Assembly (NCBI GenBank): GCA_052390495.1
Contig: JBQTGW010000240.1
Location: 1 to 64,000, forward strand
Source: GCA-003244245 sp052390495
Lineage (GTDB): Bacteria > Actinomycetota > Actinomycetes > Mycobacteriales > Pseudonocardiaceae
DNA length: 64,000 nt
Direction of reading: 5' to 3'
The position numbers and the translations under genes are program-made. Every line of letters begins with the position of its first letter. The stretch's first letter is position 1. Below are positions 50,194-59,152 of this stretch, in pieces. A model generated the notes under the pieces. It saw only the letters and a program-made list of their open reading frames with translations, was not told the DNA's origin and searched no databases.

Positions 50194-51816
50194 TCAGAAA
50201 CTCTCAACGGGCACATAGGTGCCCCAGACGTCGCGGAGGGCGTGGCATACCTCGCCTACTGTGGCCTGCACGGCGAGGGCGGTTTTCATCGGGTACAGGA
50301 CGTTGTCGTGGCCCTCGGCGGCTTTGCGCAGGTCGTTCAGCGCCCGCTGGACGTCCGACGACGAACGCGACGTACGCAGGGCGGCAAGGCGCTGCCGGGC
50401 GCTGTCCTCGATTGTGGGGTCCACCCGCAGGGGCTGGTAGGGGTCCTCGACGTCGAGTCGGTAGCGGTTGAGGCCGACCACGACCCGCTCGCCGGAGTCG
50501 ATCTCCTTGGCGGTGTCGTAGGCGGTTCGCTCGATCTCGGACTTCTGAAAGCCCTGCTCGATGGCGTGCACCGCGCCGCCCAGTGAATCCACCTTCTCGA
50601 TCAGCGCCACCGCCGCGGCCTCGACCTCGTCGGTCATCGCCTCCACGGCGTAGGACCCGGCGAAGGGGTCCACTGTGGACGTCAGGTCGGTCTCGTAGGC
50701 CAGCACCTGCTGGGTGCGCAGCGCCAGCCGGGCGGCCTTCTCGGTGGGCAGCGCGATCGCCTCGTCGTAGGAATTCGTGTGCAGCGACTGGGTGCCACCG
50801 AAGATCGCGGCGATCGCCTGCACCGTCACCCGGACCATGTTGACCTCGGGCTGCTGCGCGGTGAGCTGCACCCCGGCGGTCTGGGTGTGGAACCGCAGCA
50901 TCAGCGATTTGGGGTGCTGCGCGCCGAAGCGTTCCTTCATCATCCGGGCCCAGATCCGCCGGGCAGCGCGGAATTTCGCGACCTCCTCCAGCAGCGTGGT
51001 GCGGGAGACGAAGAAGAACGACAATCGCGGTGCGAATTCGTCGACGGCCATCCCGGCGTCCAGCGCGGCCTGCACGTACTGCACCCCGTTGGCCAGCGTG
51101 AAACCGATCTCCTGGGCAGGGTTCGCGCCCGCCTCCGCCATGTGGTACCCGGAGATCGAGATGGTATTCCAGCGCGGGATCTCGGCCTGGCAGTAGGCGA
51201 AGATATCCGAGGTGAGCCGCAGGGAATGCGCGGGCGGATAGATGTAGGTGCCCCGGGCGATGTACTCCTTGAGCACATCGTTCTGGATCGTCCCGGTCAG
51301 TTTCGAACCCGGCACGCCCTGCTCCTCACCCACCAGTTGGTAGAGCAGCAGCAGCAGGCTCGCGGGCGCGTTGATGGTCATCGAGGTGGACACCTCGCCC
51401 AGCGGGATGGCGTCGAACAACGTCCGCATGTCCTCGATCGAGTCGATCGCCACCCCGACCTTGCCGACCTCGCCGTGCGCGATGGGCTCGTCGGAGTCAT
51501 AGCCCATCTGGGTCGGCAGGTCGAAGGCCACCGAAAGGCCGGTCTGGCCCGCCTTCAGCAGCTGGTGGTAGCGGGCGTTGGACTCCAGCGCGGTGCCGAA
51601 CCCGGCGTACTGGCGCATCGTCCACCGGCGCTGGGTGTACATCGTGGGGTACACCCCCCGGGTGAACGGGAACACGCCGGGCTCGCCGAGCCGCTCGGCC
51701 ACCCCGTCGCCGACATCGCCGGGGTGGTACACGGGCTTGACCACGAAACCCGACTCTGCCCTCCCTGACTGGGCCCGCTCCGACTGGGCCTGCGGGGTCC
51801 CCGGCTCTTGACTCAT
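50194..51816 (-). CDS. Methylmalonyl-CoA-mutase-type acyl-CoA mutase, large subunit
   Basis: 540 residues of the catalytic TIM-barrel half of B12-dependent acyl-CoA mutases. The substrate block RGVYPTMYTQRRWTMRQYAGFG has the Tyr of methylmalonyl-CoA-type enzymes, then LSVAFDLPTQMGYDSDEP and TGTIQNDVLKEYIARGTY. The B12-binding domain (DxHxxG) is absent, so a separate small subunit is needed; none is encoded in this window. It rearranges short-chain acyl-CoA such as methylmalonyl-CoA to succinyl-CoA (family). Confidence 0.88.
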   Translation of the reverse strand: MSQEPGTPQAQSERAQSGRAESGFVVKPVYHPGDVGDGVAERLGEPGVFPFTRGVYPTMYTQRRWTMRQYAGFGTALESNARYHQLLKAGQTGLSVAFDLPTQMGYDSDEPIAHGEVGKVGVAIDSIEDMRTLFDAIPLGEVSTSMTINAPASLLLLLYQLVGEEQGVPGSKLTGTIQNDVLKEYIARGTYIYPPAHSLRLTSDIFAYCQAEIPRWNTISISGYHMAEAGANPAQEIGFTLANGVQYVQAALDAGMAVDEFAPRLSFFFVSRTTLLEEVAKFRAARRIWARMMKERFGAQHPKSLMLRFHTQTAGVQLTAQQPEVNMVRVTVQAIAAIFGGTQSLHTNSYDEAIALPTEKAARLALRTQQVLAYETDLTSTVDPFAGSYAVEAMTDEVEAAAVALIEKVDSLGGAVHAIEQGFQKSEIERTAYDTAKEIDSGERVVVGLNRYRLDVEDPYQPLRVDPTIEDSARQRLAALRTSRSSSDVQRALNDLRKAAEGHDNVLYPMKTALAVQATVGEVCHALRDVWGTYVPVESF

Positions 51817-51895
51817 CGCATGTCCTCACTTCGCCTTGCCCGCCTGTCTGTATGGCATACCCCAGTTCCGACCACAACGCGGGCATCATGTGGCG

Positions 51896-52729
51896 GTGAC
51901 CTCAGCCGATCGCCCACCCCGTCTGGTGGCGGGCGCTACCGGCCCGGCGCTGTCCGCGCGGGAGGCCGCCGCCGTACTCGCCACGCACACCGGAGTGCCC
52001 ACGCACGACGTCGCGGTGGTGCTGGGTTCGGGCTGGCGCCCCGCAGCCGACCTGCTCGCAGGTCCAACCGTCGAGATCCCGGTCAGCGAACTGCCCGGCT
52101 TCGCCGTGCCGGAAGCCCCGGGGCATGCGGGTACGGTCCGCTCGGTAGAGCTGGCCGGGCGCCGGGTGCTGGTGCTGCTCGGTCGCACCCACGGCTACGA
52201 GGGCCACCCCGTCGCCCAGGTCGTCCACGGGGTGCGCACCGCCTGCGCGGCAGGCGTGCGCGTCGTGGTGCTCACCAACGCCGCGGGCGGTATCGCCGAA
52301 GGACTCCAGGTCGGCCAGCCGGTGCTGATCTGCGACCACCTCAACCTCACCGCCAGCTCGCCGCTGGTCGGCCCACGGTTCGTCGACCTCACCGACGTCT
52401 ACTCCCCCCGGCTGCGCTCGCTGGCCCGCGAGATCGACCCCAGCCTGGCCGAAGGGGTCTACGCGGGGGTACCCGGCCCGCACTTCGAGACCCCGGCGGA
52501 AATCCGCATGCTGCGCACGCTAGGTGCCGATCTGGTCGGCATGTCCACCGTGCTCGAAGCCATCGCCACGCGCGCCGAGGGCGTCGAAGTGCTGGGGATC
52601 TCCCTGGTCACCAACCTCGCCGCAGGCATGACCGGGGCGCCGCTGGACCACCTGGAGGTGATAGCCGCCGGACTGGCAGCAGCCGAACGGATGGGCGCAC
52701 TGCTGCGGGAGCTGGCGAGCCGGGTATGA
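51896..52729 (+). CDS. Purine-nucleoside phosphorylase
   Basis: 277 residues of the trimeric PNP/MTAP family. The phosphate site VVLGSGWRP is at about 41-49, GRTHGYEGHP near 97, NAAGGI, and the purine/ribose site GPHFETPAEIRML with GMSTVLEAIAT. It cleaves purine nucleosides with phosphate to give base and ribose-1-phosphate. Its stop overlaps the start of the phosphosugar mutase gene (ATGA); that enzyme can convert ribose-1-P-type products, so the pair fits nucleoside salvage. Confidence 0.92.
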   Translation: MTSADRPPRLVAGATGPALSAREAAAVLATHTGVPTHDVAVVLGSGWRPAADLLAGPTVEIPVSELPGFAVPEAPGHAGTVRSVELAGRRVLVLLGRTHGYEGHPVAQVVHGVRTACAAGVRVVVLTNAAGGIAEGLQVGQPVLICDHLNLTASSPLVGPRFVDLTDVYSPRLRSLAREIDPSLAEGVYAGVPGPHFETPAEIRMLRTLGADLVGMSTVLEAIATRAEGVEVLGISLVTNLAAGMTGAPLDHLEVIAAGLAAAERMGALLRELASRV

Positions 52730-54387
52730 CATCCAATGTGACGCCGAAGCTACGGGACGCCGCCATGCGATGGATCGCCGACGACGTCGATACCGGTGAC
52801 CGGGCCGAGCTGCAGCTGATACTCGCATCCGCACTCGCCGGGGACGCCGCCGCGGCGGACGAACTGGCGACCCGGATGGCCGGGCCGCTGCGCTTCGGCA
52901 CCGCCGGGCTCCGCGGACCGCTGCGAGCCGGGCCCGCCGGAATGAACCGCGCGGTGGTGCTGCGCATGTCCGCCGGGCTGGCGAAGTGGCTGGCCGGGCA
53001 GGGCCGCACCGGGACCGTCGTCATCGGCCGGGACGCGCGGCACCGTTCCGAGGAGTTCGCCGCCGACGCTGCCGGGGTGTTCGGTGCTGCCGGGTTCGAC
53101 ACCGTGGCGCTGCCCGGGCCGCTGCCGACCCCGGTGCTCGCGTTCGTCGCCCGCAGGCTGGGCGCGATGGCCGGCGTGCAGATCACCGCCTCGCACAACC
53201 CGGCAGGGGACAACGGCTACAAGGTCTACACCGAAGGCGGCATCCAGATCGCACCACCCACCGACGCTGGCATCGAGGCCGCGATCGCCGCCGCACCCCC
53301 CGCGGTGGCGGTGCCCAGGGACGGTCCGGTGCGGGTCGTCGACGTGCTGGAGGCATACCTGCAACGCGTGGCGGATCTGCCCCGCGGGACCGCTCGCACC
53401 GTGCGGGTGGTGGCCACGCCGCTGCATGGCGTCGGGGGATCGGTGCTGGTGGCGGCGCTGGCGCGGGCCGGCTTCAGCGACGTCCACCTGGTCGCCGAAC
53501 AGGCCGAGCCGGACCCCACGTTCCCGACGGTCAGCTTCCCCAACCCGGAAGAGCCCGGCGCCACCGACGCGCTGCTCGCGCTGGCCGCCGAACTCGACGC
53601 CGATCTCGCGATCGCACTGGATCCCGACGCCGACCGGTGTGCCGTGGGCACCCGTGGCCAGGACGGAACCTGGCGGATGCTGCGCGGTGATGAGACCGGG
53701 GTGCTGCTCGCCGAGCACCTGCTCAGCACACTGGACCGGCCCAACCCGCTGGTCGCCACGTCCCTCGTCTCCAGTAGCCTGCTCCAGTCGGTCGCAGCGG
53801 CACACGGTGCCAGGTACGCAGAGACCCGGACCGGCTTCAAGTGGTTGATGCGCGCGGGTGATCGGCTGGTCTACGCCTACGAGGAAGCGCTCGGGTACTG
53901 CGTGGACCCCGAGGCGGTGCGCGACAAGGACGGCATCTCGGCCGCAGTGCTGGCCTGCGATCTGGCGGCTACCACCCGGGCCGCCGGGCACACGCTGGAC
54001 GACCTGCTCGACGCGCTCGCCGTCCGCCACGGTGTGCACCACACCGACCAGGTGTCGATCCGGCTGCCCGACCACGCCACAGTGGCCGCGGCGATGGCCC
54101 AGCTGCGCGCCCGGCCACCCGCCGATCTCGACGGCTGCCCAGTACAGTTCAAGGACCTGTTGCACCACCCGCAACAGCCCGACAACACCCTCGTACTGCG
54201 CGGTGACGGATTCCGGGTGATGGTGCGGCCCTCGGGCACTGAGCCCAAGCTCAAGGCGTACCTGCAAGTCATAGAACCGGTGCCTGCGCCCGACCAGCTG
54301 GCCACAGCCCAGGAGACCGCACGACAGCGGCTCGCCGCCCTACGCGAAACCACGTCCACAGCGTTGAGCGGGGGGTGGTGCGCATGA
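52726..54387 (+). CDS. Phosphohexomutase-family protein (phosphoglucomutase/phosphomannomutase/phosphopentomutase type)
   Basis: 553 residues. The phosphoserine loop TASHNP is at 154-159 (Ser156), the metal site DPDADR near 303, the sugar loop EEALGYCVDPEAVRDKDG and the C-terminal phosphate site VRPSGTEPK. The length and EALGY-DKDG pattern match the PgcA/PMM2-like group that includes phosphopentomutase activity. The start ATG overlaps the PNP stop and the stop overlaps the next methyltransferase, so the three genes are one operon. Confidence 0.9.
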   Translation: MTSNVTPKLRDAAMRWIADDVDTGDRAELQLILASALAGDAAAADELATRMAGPLRFGTAGLRGPLRAGPAGMNRAVVLRMSAGLAKWLAGQGRTGTVVIGRDARHRSEEFAADAAGVFGAAGFDTVALPGPLPTPVLAFVARRLGAMAGVQITASHNPAGDNGYKVYTEGGIQIAPPTDAGIEAAIAAAPPAVAVPRDGPVRVVDVLEAYLQRVADLPRGTARTVRVVATPLHGVGGSVLVAALARAGFSDVHLVAEQAEPDPTFPTVSFPNPEEPGATDALLALAAELDADLAIALDPDADRCAVGTRGQDGTWRMLRGDETGVLLAEHLLSTLDRPNPLVATSLVSSSLLQSVAAAHGARYAETRTGFKWLMRAGDRLVYAYEEALGYCVDPEAVRDKDGISAAVLACDLAATTRAAGHTLDDLLDALAVRHGVHHTDQVSIRLPDHATVAAAMAQLRARPPADLDGCPVQFKDLLHHPQQPDNTLVLRGDGFRVMVRPSGTEPKLKAYLQVIEPVPAPDQLATAQETARQRLAALRETTSTALSGGWCA

Positions 54388-55568
54388 CGCAGACATCGGT
54401 GAGCGTTGGGCAGCTGGAGGGGCTGCTGTCGGGTGAGGGGCGGGGGCTGCTGGAGCGGCTGTCGCGGGCGGATCCGACGGCCGTGGACTCGATACGGTTC
54501 GGCACCGTTCTACGTACCCAGTTCCGGCCGGAGCTGGTGGCTGCCGCGCTGAGCCAGCATGAGCTGCGCCGAGCGGCGGCGGGCAAGTTCAGCCGAGCCG
54601 GCCAGATGTTCTTCACCCGGCCCGGCCTGGAGCAGGCGTCCGCCGAATCGATCTCCCGCTACCGGGCACCCCGGTTCGCCGGCTGCGCCCGGCTGGCTGA
54701 TCTGTGCACCGGAATCGGCGGTGACCTCATCGCGCTGGCCGACGGGCACGAGACGCTGGCCGTGGATCTCGATGAGGTGCATCTGCGGATGGCGGTGCTC
54801 AACGCGGAGGTCTACGGCAGCACCGCACGTGGCGTGCAGGCCGATGTGCGGTCAGTGGACCTCACCGGAATCGACGGGATATTCGTCGACCCGGCCCGAC
54901 GCCTCGGCGGGCGGCGGCTGCGCACCGGCCACAGCGAACCGCCGCTTCCGTGGTGCCTCGCCCTGGGGGCGGTCGTGCCAGCGGTGGGTATCAAGCTGGC
55001 TCCCGGACTGGCCCGCGACGCCGTGTCCGCAGGCTGGGAGCTGGAGTTCATCGCTGACCGGCGCGACCTGAAAGAGGCCGTCGCGTGGTCTCCCGCGCTG
55101 GCCACCGCCACCCGCCGGGCCACGCTCTTACCCGGTGGGCACACCCTGACGACCAGCGCGGGCCCACCGGTGCCCGCCGGCCCGCCCGGTGAGTTCCTGC
55201 TCGACCCCAACCCGGCGGTCACCCGCGCCGGTCTGGTCGAGGAACTGGCCAGGGCCACCGGCTGCTGGAAGATCGACGACCAGATCGCCTTCCTGTCCAC
55301 CGACCACCCGGTGCGCACCCCGTTCGCCCGAACCCTGCAAGTGATCGAGTCCGCCCCGTGGAAGGAGAAACTGCTCACTACCCGGTTGCGGGCGCTGGAC
55401 ATCGGTTCGGTCCACATCCGCCGTCGCGGCCTCGCAGGCAACGTCGAGGAGTTACACCGCAGGCTGAAACTGACCGGAACCCGACGTGCCACCCTGGTCA
55501 TGACCCGCCTGCTCGACAAGCCCTGGAGCCTGGTGTGCCTGGACCTGACCGACGCAGAACACTGCTGA
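54384..55568 (+). CDS. Class I SAM-dependent methyltransferase with THUMP-like C-terminus
   Basis: 394 residues from ATG54384, overlapping the mutase stop. The Rossmann block LADLCTGIGGDLIALADGH with AVDLDEVHLRMAVLNAEVYG binds SAM, and a DPARR motif (VDPARRLGGRR) follows. The C-terminal 90 residues (RRRGLAGNVEELHRRLKLTG) match the THUMP-like domain of a conserved actinobacterial family, so an RNA substrate is possible. Flavodoxin-like coding starts inside its last codons. Confidence 0.85.
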   Translation: MTQTSVSVGQLEGLLSGEGRGLLERLSRADPTAVDSIRFGTVLRTQFRPELVAAALSQHELRRAAAGKFSRAGQMFFTRPGLEQASAESISRYRAPRFAGCARLADLCTGIGGDLIALADGHETLAVDLDEVHLRMAVLNAEVYGSTARGVQADVRSVDLTGIDGIFVDPARRLGGRRLRTGHSEPPLPWCLALGAVVPAVGIKLAPGLARDAVSAGWELEFIADRRDLKEAVAWSPALATATRRATLLPGGHTLTTSAGPPVPAGPPGEFLLDPNPAVTRAGLVEELARATGCWKIDDQIAFLSTDHPVRTPFARTLQVIESAPWKEKLLTTRLRALDIGSVHIRRRGLAGNVEELHRRLKLTGTRRATLVMTRLLDKPWSLVCLDLTDAEHC

Positions 55569-56005
55569 TCGTCCACCACACGCCCTCCCCCACCTTGCAG
55601 GCGATGTTCGAGGCAGTGCTCGCGGGCGCTATGACCGACGAGATCGAGGGCGTCGACGTAGTGCGCCGCCCGGCGCTGGCCGCTACCGCGGTGGACGTAC
55701 TGGCCGCCGACGGCTACCTGCTGGGCACCCCAGCGAACATCGGCTACATGTCGGGGGCGCTCAAGCACTTCTTCGACAGCGTTTACTACCCGTGCCTGGA
55801 CGCCACCTCGGGCCGGCCCTACGGGCTCTACGTGCACGGCGGCAATGACACGTCGGGGGCGGTTCGGGCCGTGCGGTCGATCACCAAGGGGATGGGCTGG
55901 CGCCCGGTGGCCGACCCGGTCGAGATCACCGGCGAACCCGACAAGGCGGGGCTGGCTGCCTGCTGGGAACTCGGCGCCACCACGGCCGCGATGCTGGCGC
56001 AATAG
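55535..56005 (+). CDS. Flavodoxin-like NAD(P)H-dependent oxidoreductase
   Basis: 156 residues from GTG55535, overlapping the methyltransferase by 34 bases, with GGAG about 8 bases upstream. The FMN-phosphate loop near the N-terminus is HHTPSPTLQAMFEAV; LLGTPANIGYMSGALKHFFD is the typical flavodoxin-reductase block around residue 75. It likely reduces flavin or quinones. It ends just before a hairpin and the convergent DUF4188 gene. Confidence 0.8.
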   Translation: MPGPDRRRTLLIVHHTPSPTLQAMFEAVLAGAMTDEIEGVDVVRRPALAATAVDVLAADGYLLGTPANIGYMSGALKHFFDSVYYPCLDATSGRPYGLYVHGGNDTSGAVRAVRSITKGMGWRPVADPVEITGEPDKAGLAACWELGATTAAMLAQ

Positions 56006-56025
56006 CCGACAGCACAACCACCCAA

Positions 56026-56044
56026 GCCCGGCGAAGGGCCGGGC
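56026..56044. terminator. GC-rich hairpin between convergent genes
   Basis: GCCCGGC (56026-56032) and GCCGGGC (56038-56044) with a 5-base loop lie between the flavodoxin-like gene and the end of the DUF4188 gene; probably a bidirectional terminator. Confidence 0.6.
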
Positions 56045-56049
56045 CTGCG

Positions 56050-56535
56050 TCAGGCCGAGCCGCGGCGCAGCCGTGCAGGCGCAGTGTCCGTGCTCTGACC
56101 GATCGGGACGTGCCGAGTTGCCGCGGCGAGCCCGAAGGGCGGCATGTTCACATAGATGCACTCGTGCCAGCCGGGCAGCACCTCGTAGGTCTCGTGCCAG
56201 ATACCGACGGCGCCGCTGGCCCTGATCCGACGATTGAACTCGCGCCACGCGGCCGCATGGGGCGCGTGCGAGTCGGACGCGAAGGCGACCAGTTCCTCGG
56301 TGCCACGCCAGTACTGCAACACCATGACGGTGCGCCCGCCGAACCACAGGTGATAACCGAGCATCCCGGATCCAGGATCAGCGGCCAGCTGCCGCAGCAT
56401 CCGGGACATCGCGGTGAACACCGGCCACCACTTGTCGACCCGCCACCACCGGTTGAACCGCATCCCGAGCAGGAACACCACCGCGCCCTGGGCATCCACC
56501 TCGGCCGTGTACCGGCCCGCCGCCACCTGCGCCAT
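56050..56535 (-). CDS. DUF4188 protein
   Basis: 161 residues. GRYTAEVDAQGAVVFLLGMRFN, then WFGGRTVMVLQYWRGTEELVAFASD and AVGIWHETYEV follow the DUF4188 family (a dimeric ferredoxin-like-fold monooxygenase relative, often beside TetR regulators). The enzymatic activity is not established. It is divergent from the TetR gene with the operator palindrome between them, so it is the likely target of that regulator. Confidence 0.85.
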   Translation of the reverse strand: MAQVAAGRYTAEVDAQGAVVFLLGMRFNRWWRVDKWWPVFTAMSRMLRQLAADPGSGMLGYHLWFGGRTVMVLQYWRGTEELVAFASDSHAPHAAAWREFNRRIRASGAVGIWHETYEVLPGWHECIYVNMPPFGLAAATRHVPIGQSTDTAPARLRRGSA

Positions 56536-56552
56536 CGTCGACGACCTCCTCG

Positions 56553-56572
56553 ACAGTGTTTCGCAACACTGT
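56553..56572. promoter_or_regulatory. Perfect palindrome in the DUF4188/TetR gap
   Basis: ACAGTGTT and AACACTGT flank TCGC, in the 67-base gap between the two divergent genes. It overlaps the likely promoters of both and is the expected TetR operator. A further TTGCGATAT stretch nearby may be a -10 region. Confidence 0.7.
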
Positions 56573-56602
56573 TATAAAACACCGTTGCGATATGATCGTC
56601 AA

Positions 56603-57202
56603 GTGCCTCGACCGAAGCTGCACGACGACGCCCTGCGGGTCCGGCTGCTGGACATCGCGGGCGCGATGGTCACCGCAGGGGGACCGAACGCGCTGAGTCT
56701 GCGCAAGCTCGCCGCCGAGGCGGGCACCTCGACCACAGCGGTGTACTCACTGTTCGGCGGCAAGGCAGAGGTGTTGCGCGCGCTGTTCGTCGAGGCATTC
56801 ACCCGGTTCGGCGCCCACCAGAACGCGGTGACACCCTCAGCCGATCCACTGGCCGACATCCTGGCGCTCGGACGCGCCTACCGGGCCAGCGCCACCACCG
56901 ACCCACACCTGTATGCGGTGATGTTCGGCTTACCGGCACACGGGTTCGATCCCACCCCGCAGGACTGGGAACACGCCGAGGCCACCTTCACCCCACTGCT
57001 CGACGCGGTCCGCAGGGCCGTCGCGGCGGGTTTGCTGCGCGACGTCGACCCCGGCCTCATCGCCACCGCACTGTGGGCGAACGTGCACGGACTGGTATCG
57101 CTGGAGCTCGGCCGAGCGCTACCGCCCCAGGCCGGAGCCCCCGCCGACATATTCGAAGCCGCTGCCCGCGCCGGCCTCGACGGCTGGCGGACGAACCGCT
57201 GA
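56603..57202 (+). CDS. TetR-family repressor
   Basis: 199 residues from GTG56603. The HTH reads LSLRKLAAEAGTSTTAVYSLFGGKAEVL near residues 33-60. The C-terminal ligand domain (LIATALWANVHGLVSLELG) is of the TetR_C_33-type. It is divergent from the DUF4188 gene and probably represses both through the palindrome at 56553-56572. A diverged copy of its last 50 residues lies at 63430-63579. Confidence 0.88.
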   Translation: MPRPKLHDDALRVRLLDIAGAMVTAGGPNALSLRKLAAEAGTSTTAVYSLFGGKAEVLRALFVEAFTRFGAHQNAVTPSADPLADILALGRAYRASATTDPHLYAVMFGLPAHGFDPTPQDWEHAEATFTPLLDAVRRAVAAGLLRDVDPGLIATALWANVHGLVSLELGRALPPQAGAPADIFEAAARAGLDGWRTNR

Positions 57203-57240
57203 CCGGCGATAGTGCCGTCAGTGGTGCGGTCACGCCGACA

Positions 57241-57651
57241 CTAGTCCGCCAGTGCCCGCTCGATCACAATGCGGTTGTACTCGTCGACGCCCGAGGAATC
57301 CAGGTCGTCCACGGGGTGCCACTTATAGTCGTCGTGCTCATCGGACAGAACTACGGTGTCGGTGTCCACGCTCATCAGAAAGCTCAGTTGGACGTTGTGG
57401 CAGTCCTGGTCCTGATAGTTCGACAGGAAAAAGCTGTGGCCCACCAGCTTCTCGACCTTCCCGCACAGACCGGCCTCCTCCGCCAGTTCGCGCACCGCCG
57501 CGTCCTCAGCATTCTCACCGAAGTTAAGCTTCCCACACGGAACACCCCAGGTGCCGGGCAGGAACCTCTGGAGTTCACTTCGCCGCAGGAGCAGCACTCG
57601 GCCGCCGCAAATCACCACGGCCGCCGCGAATACGCGGAAGGTCCTGGACAT
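57241..57651 (-). CDS. NUDIX hydrolase
   Basis: 136 residues with a complete Nudix box, G-x5-E-x7-REUxEExGU, as GKLNFGENAEDAAVRELAEEAGL split at residues about 40-62. It hydrolyses nucleoside diphosphates linked to another moiety. It is the last gene of a minus-strand set: toroid protein, EEP phosphohydrolase, cupin, NUDIX. The gap to the cupin gene is 40 bases. Confidence 0.9.
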   Translation of the reverse strand: MSRTFRVFAAAVVICGGRVLLLRRSELQRFLPGTWGVPCGKLNFGENAEDAAVRELAEEAGLCGKVEKLVGHSFFLSNYQDQDCHNVQLSFLMSVDTDTVVLSDEHDDYKWHPVDDLDSSGVDEYNRIVIERALAD

Positions 57652-57691
57652 GTCAGCTCCTATACCGACTCTTCATGATCGCATCGAAACC

Positions 57692-58414
57692 CTAGCCCAA
57701 CGCGTTCGCGAGCCGTTCCAGGCCGGCGCGGCAGTCCTCGGTTGAGATCGGGGTCCTCCCTTGCACCTTCGGCGGTGGCACGGTCACGTCGGGGATCAGC
57801 ACCGTGGTCGATGCGCGGGTCGCCGCCGTCTCAATGAACAGTGTTGAGATCAGCTTGCCCGGAGCCGCGGCAACCCGGTGCAGTACATCGGAATCCAGAT
57901 AGTACGAACTGCCCGTAGACAGGGTCATGGCCAGCTCCAATTTGGTGCCGACCGGGCCGACCTCGTGCAACCGCCAGGCCAGGCTACCTGGGTCCGAGAA
58001 CTCATCGAACCGAACCATGTCGCGCCGGGATGTGTCGAGCCGGTGGATCTCGACGTCCAGCTCTCCGGTAAGTACGGTGGACACGAACGAAAATCGGTGA
58101 TTATGCACGTGTTCCACGCCGTAGCGATGGTCGGGTGACCACACGTGCAGGCGCACCTGGAACAATGGCTGCTGGGACACCAAGACGAACTTGTCGAAAC
58201 CCAACGCATGCCGGTAAGAGCGCGGTGTCACCTCACAGGCCAGGAAGTCCTGGTCCGCCAACACTTCTCGCAGGACCTCGGCGAACCTAGTGGATTCACT
58301 GAACTCCGCACCGATCTCCTTGAGGCGGTCGGCGGCGCCGATCTCCGCGCTGATCCGGTCACGTAACCGCGCCAGCGCGGGCGGCAGAACGCGGTTGGGT
58401 TCGAGGTCGCGCAT
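57692..58414 (-). CDS. Cupin-like protein of unknown function
   Basis: 240 residues. The core has VEHVHNHRFSFVSTVLTGELDVEIH, with a His-x-His pair and a further His in the second motif (DVLHRVAA), as in metal-binding cupins; the N-terminal 85 residues are helical. Its ATG directly follows the stop of the EEP gene (TGAATG). It may be a metalloenzyme acting on an EEP/NUDIX-related substrate, but no specific family is recognised. Confidence 0.6.
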   Translation of the reverse strand: MRDLEPNRVLPPALARLRDRISAEIGAADRLKEIGAEFSESTRFAEVLREVLADQDFLACEVTPRSYRHALGFDKFVLVSQQPLFQVRLHVWSPDHRYGVEHVHNHRFSFVSTVLTGELDVEIHRLDTSRRDMVRFDEFSDPGSLAWRLHEVGPVGTKLELAMTLSTGSSYYLDSDVLHRVAAAPGKLISTLFIETAATRASTTVLIPDVTVPPPKVQGRTPISTEDCRAGLERLANALG

Positions 58415-59152
58415 TCACAACACCAGCCTGGCCAGGCACAGCAGGTGGTCGGAGAAGTTCGCCAGCACCTTGGTGCCGGTACTCCGAAAATGCTTGGACA
58501 CGAGTACGTCGTCGACCGACATTCCCTTGTAGGTCGGCACGCCCGGGAATACCTGCGTCAGTGCGAGATCGCCCGCATCCAGAAAAAGTCTGCGGTTCGA
58601 GGCGTTGAAGTCGCCACACACCACGAGCGGTTCGCCTGCGAACGGTACGATAGTCGACGCGATGTCCTCCCATACTCGGCGGAACTTCTCGTCCTCGGCA
58701 TCGCGGTCGAACAAGTGATAGGGCACGGCGTGCAGAGAGATCACGCGGAACGTGAACTCACTGGACCCCTGGACGGTCGCTGCGACGAACCCCTTGTCGT
58801 GCGAGGCGATCCGGTAACCTTGCAACGTCGTCGACAGGCCGGGGTTGAGGAATTCCCCTTCAGCCCGCACAGGTAGTGGGAATCGGCTCGCGATCGCCAC
58901 GCCCGCACGGTGGCCGTCGAAATAGGACGACGGGGACAGCGCTCTGGCCACGTGGTAGACCAGACCGGTCCGCGCCGCGACATGCCGGAGCGTGGCCGAG
59001 TCGCCGACCGGGCTGAAGTCAACCTCTTGCATGGCCAATACGTCGATACCGTAGTCGAGCACCGTCGCAACGAGCTCCTCGCGGGCGTACTCGACGTCCT
59101 TGGTCGACGCGACCGGAAGCGCCTCCCTGATGTTCCAGCTCGCTACCGTCAC
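58415..59152 (-). CDS. Endonuclease/exonuclease/phosphatase (EEP) family hydrolase
   Basis: About 245 residues of the EEP fold: SWNIREA at the start, LAMQEVDFSP (catalytic Glu), RVISLHAVP, VVCGDFNASN (Asp-x-Asn) and NFSDHLLCL (final Asp-His). GTG59152 is chosen because it overlaps the toroid stop (GTGA); the frame continues to 59269. EEP enzymes cut phosphodiesters in nucleic acids, nucleotides or lipids. Its place between the toroid and cupin genes suggests a common pathway. Confidence 0.8.
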   Translation of the reverse strand: MTVASWNIREALPVASTKDVEYAREELVATVLDYGIDVLAMQEVDFSPVGDSATLRHVAARTGLVYHVARALSPSSYFDGHRAGVAIASRFPLPVRAEGEFLNPGLSTTLQGYRIASHDKGFVAATVQGSSEFTFRVISLHAVPYHLFDRDAEDEKFRRVWEDIASTIVPFAGEPLVVCGDFNASNRRLFLDAGDLALTQVFPGVPTYKGMSVDDVLVSKHFRSTGTKVLANFSDHLLCLARLVL

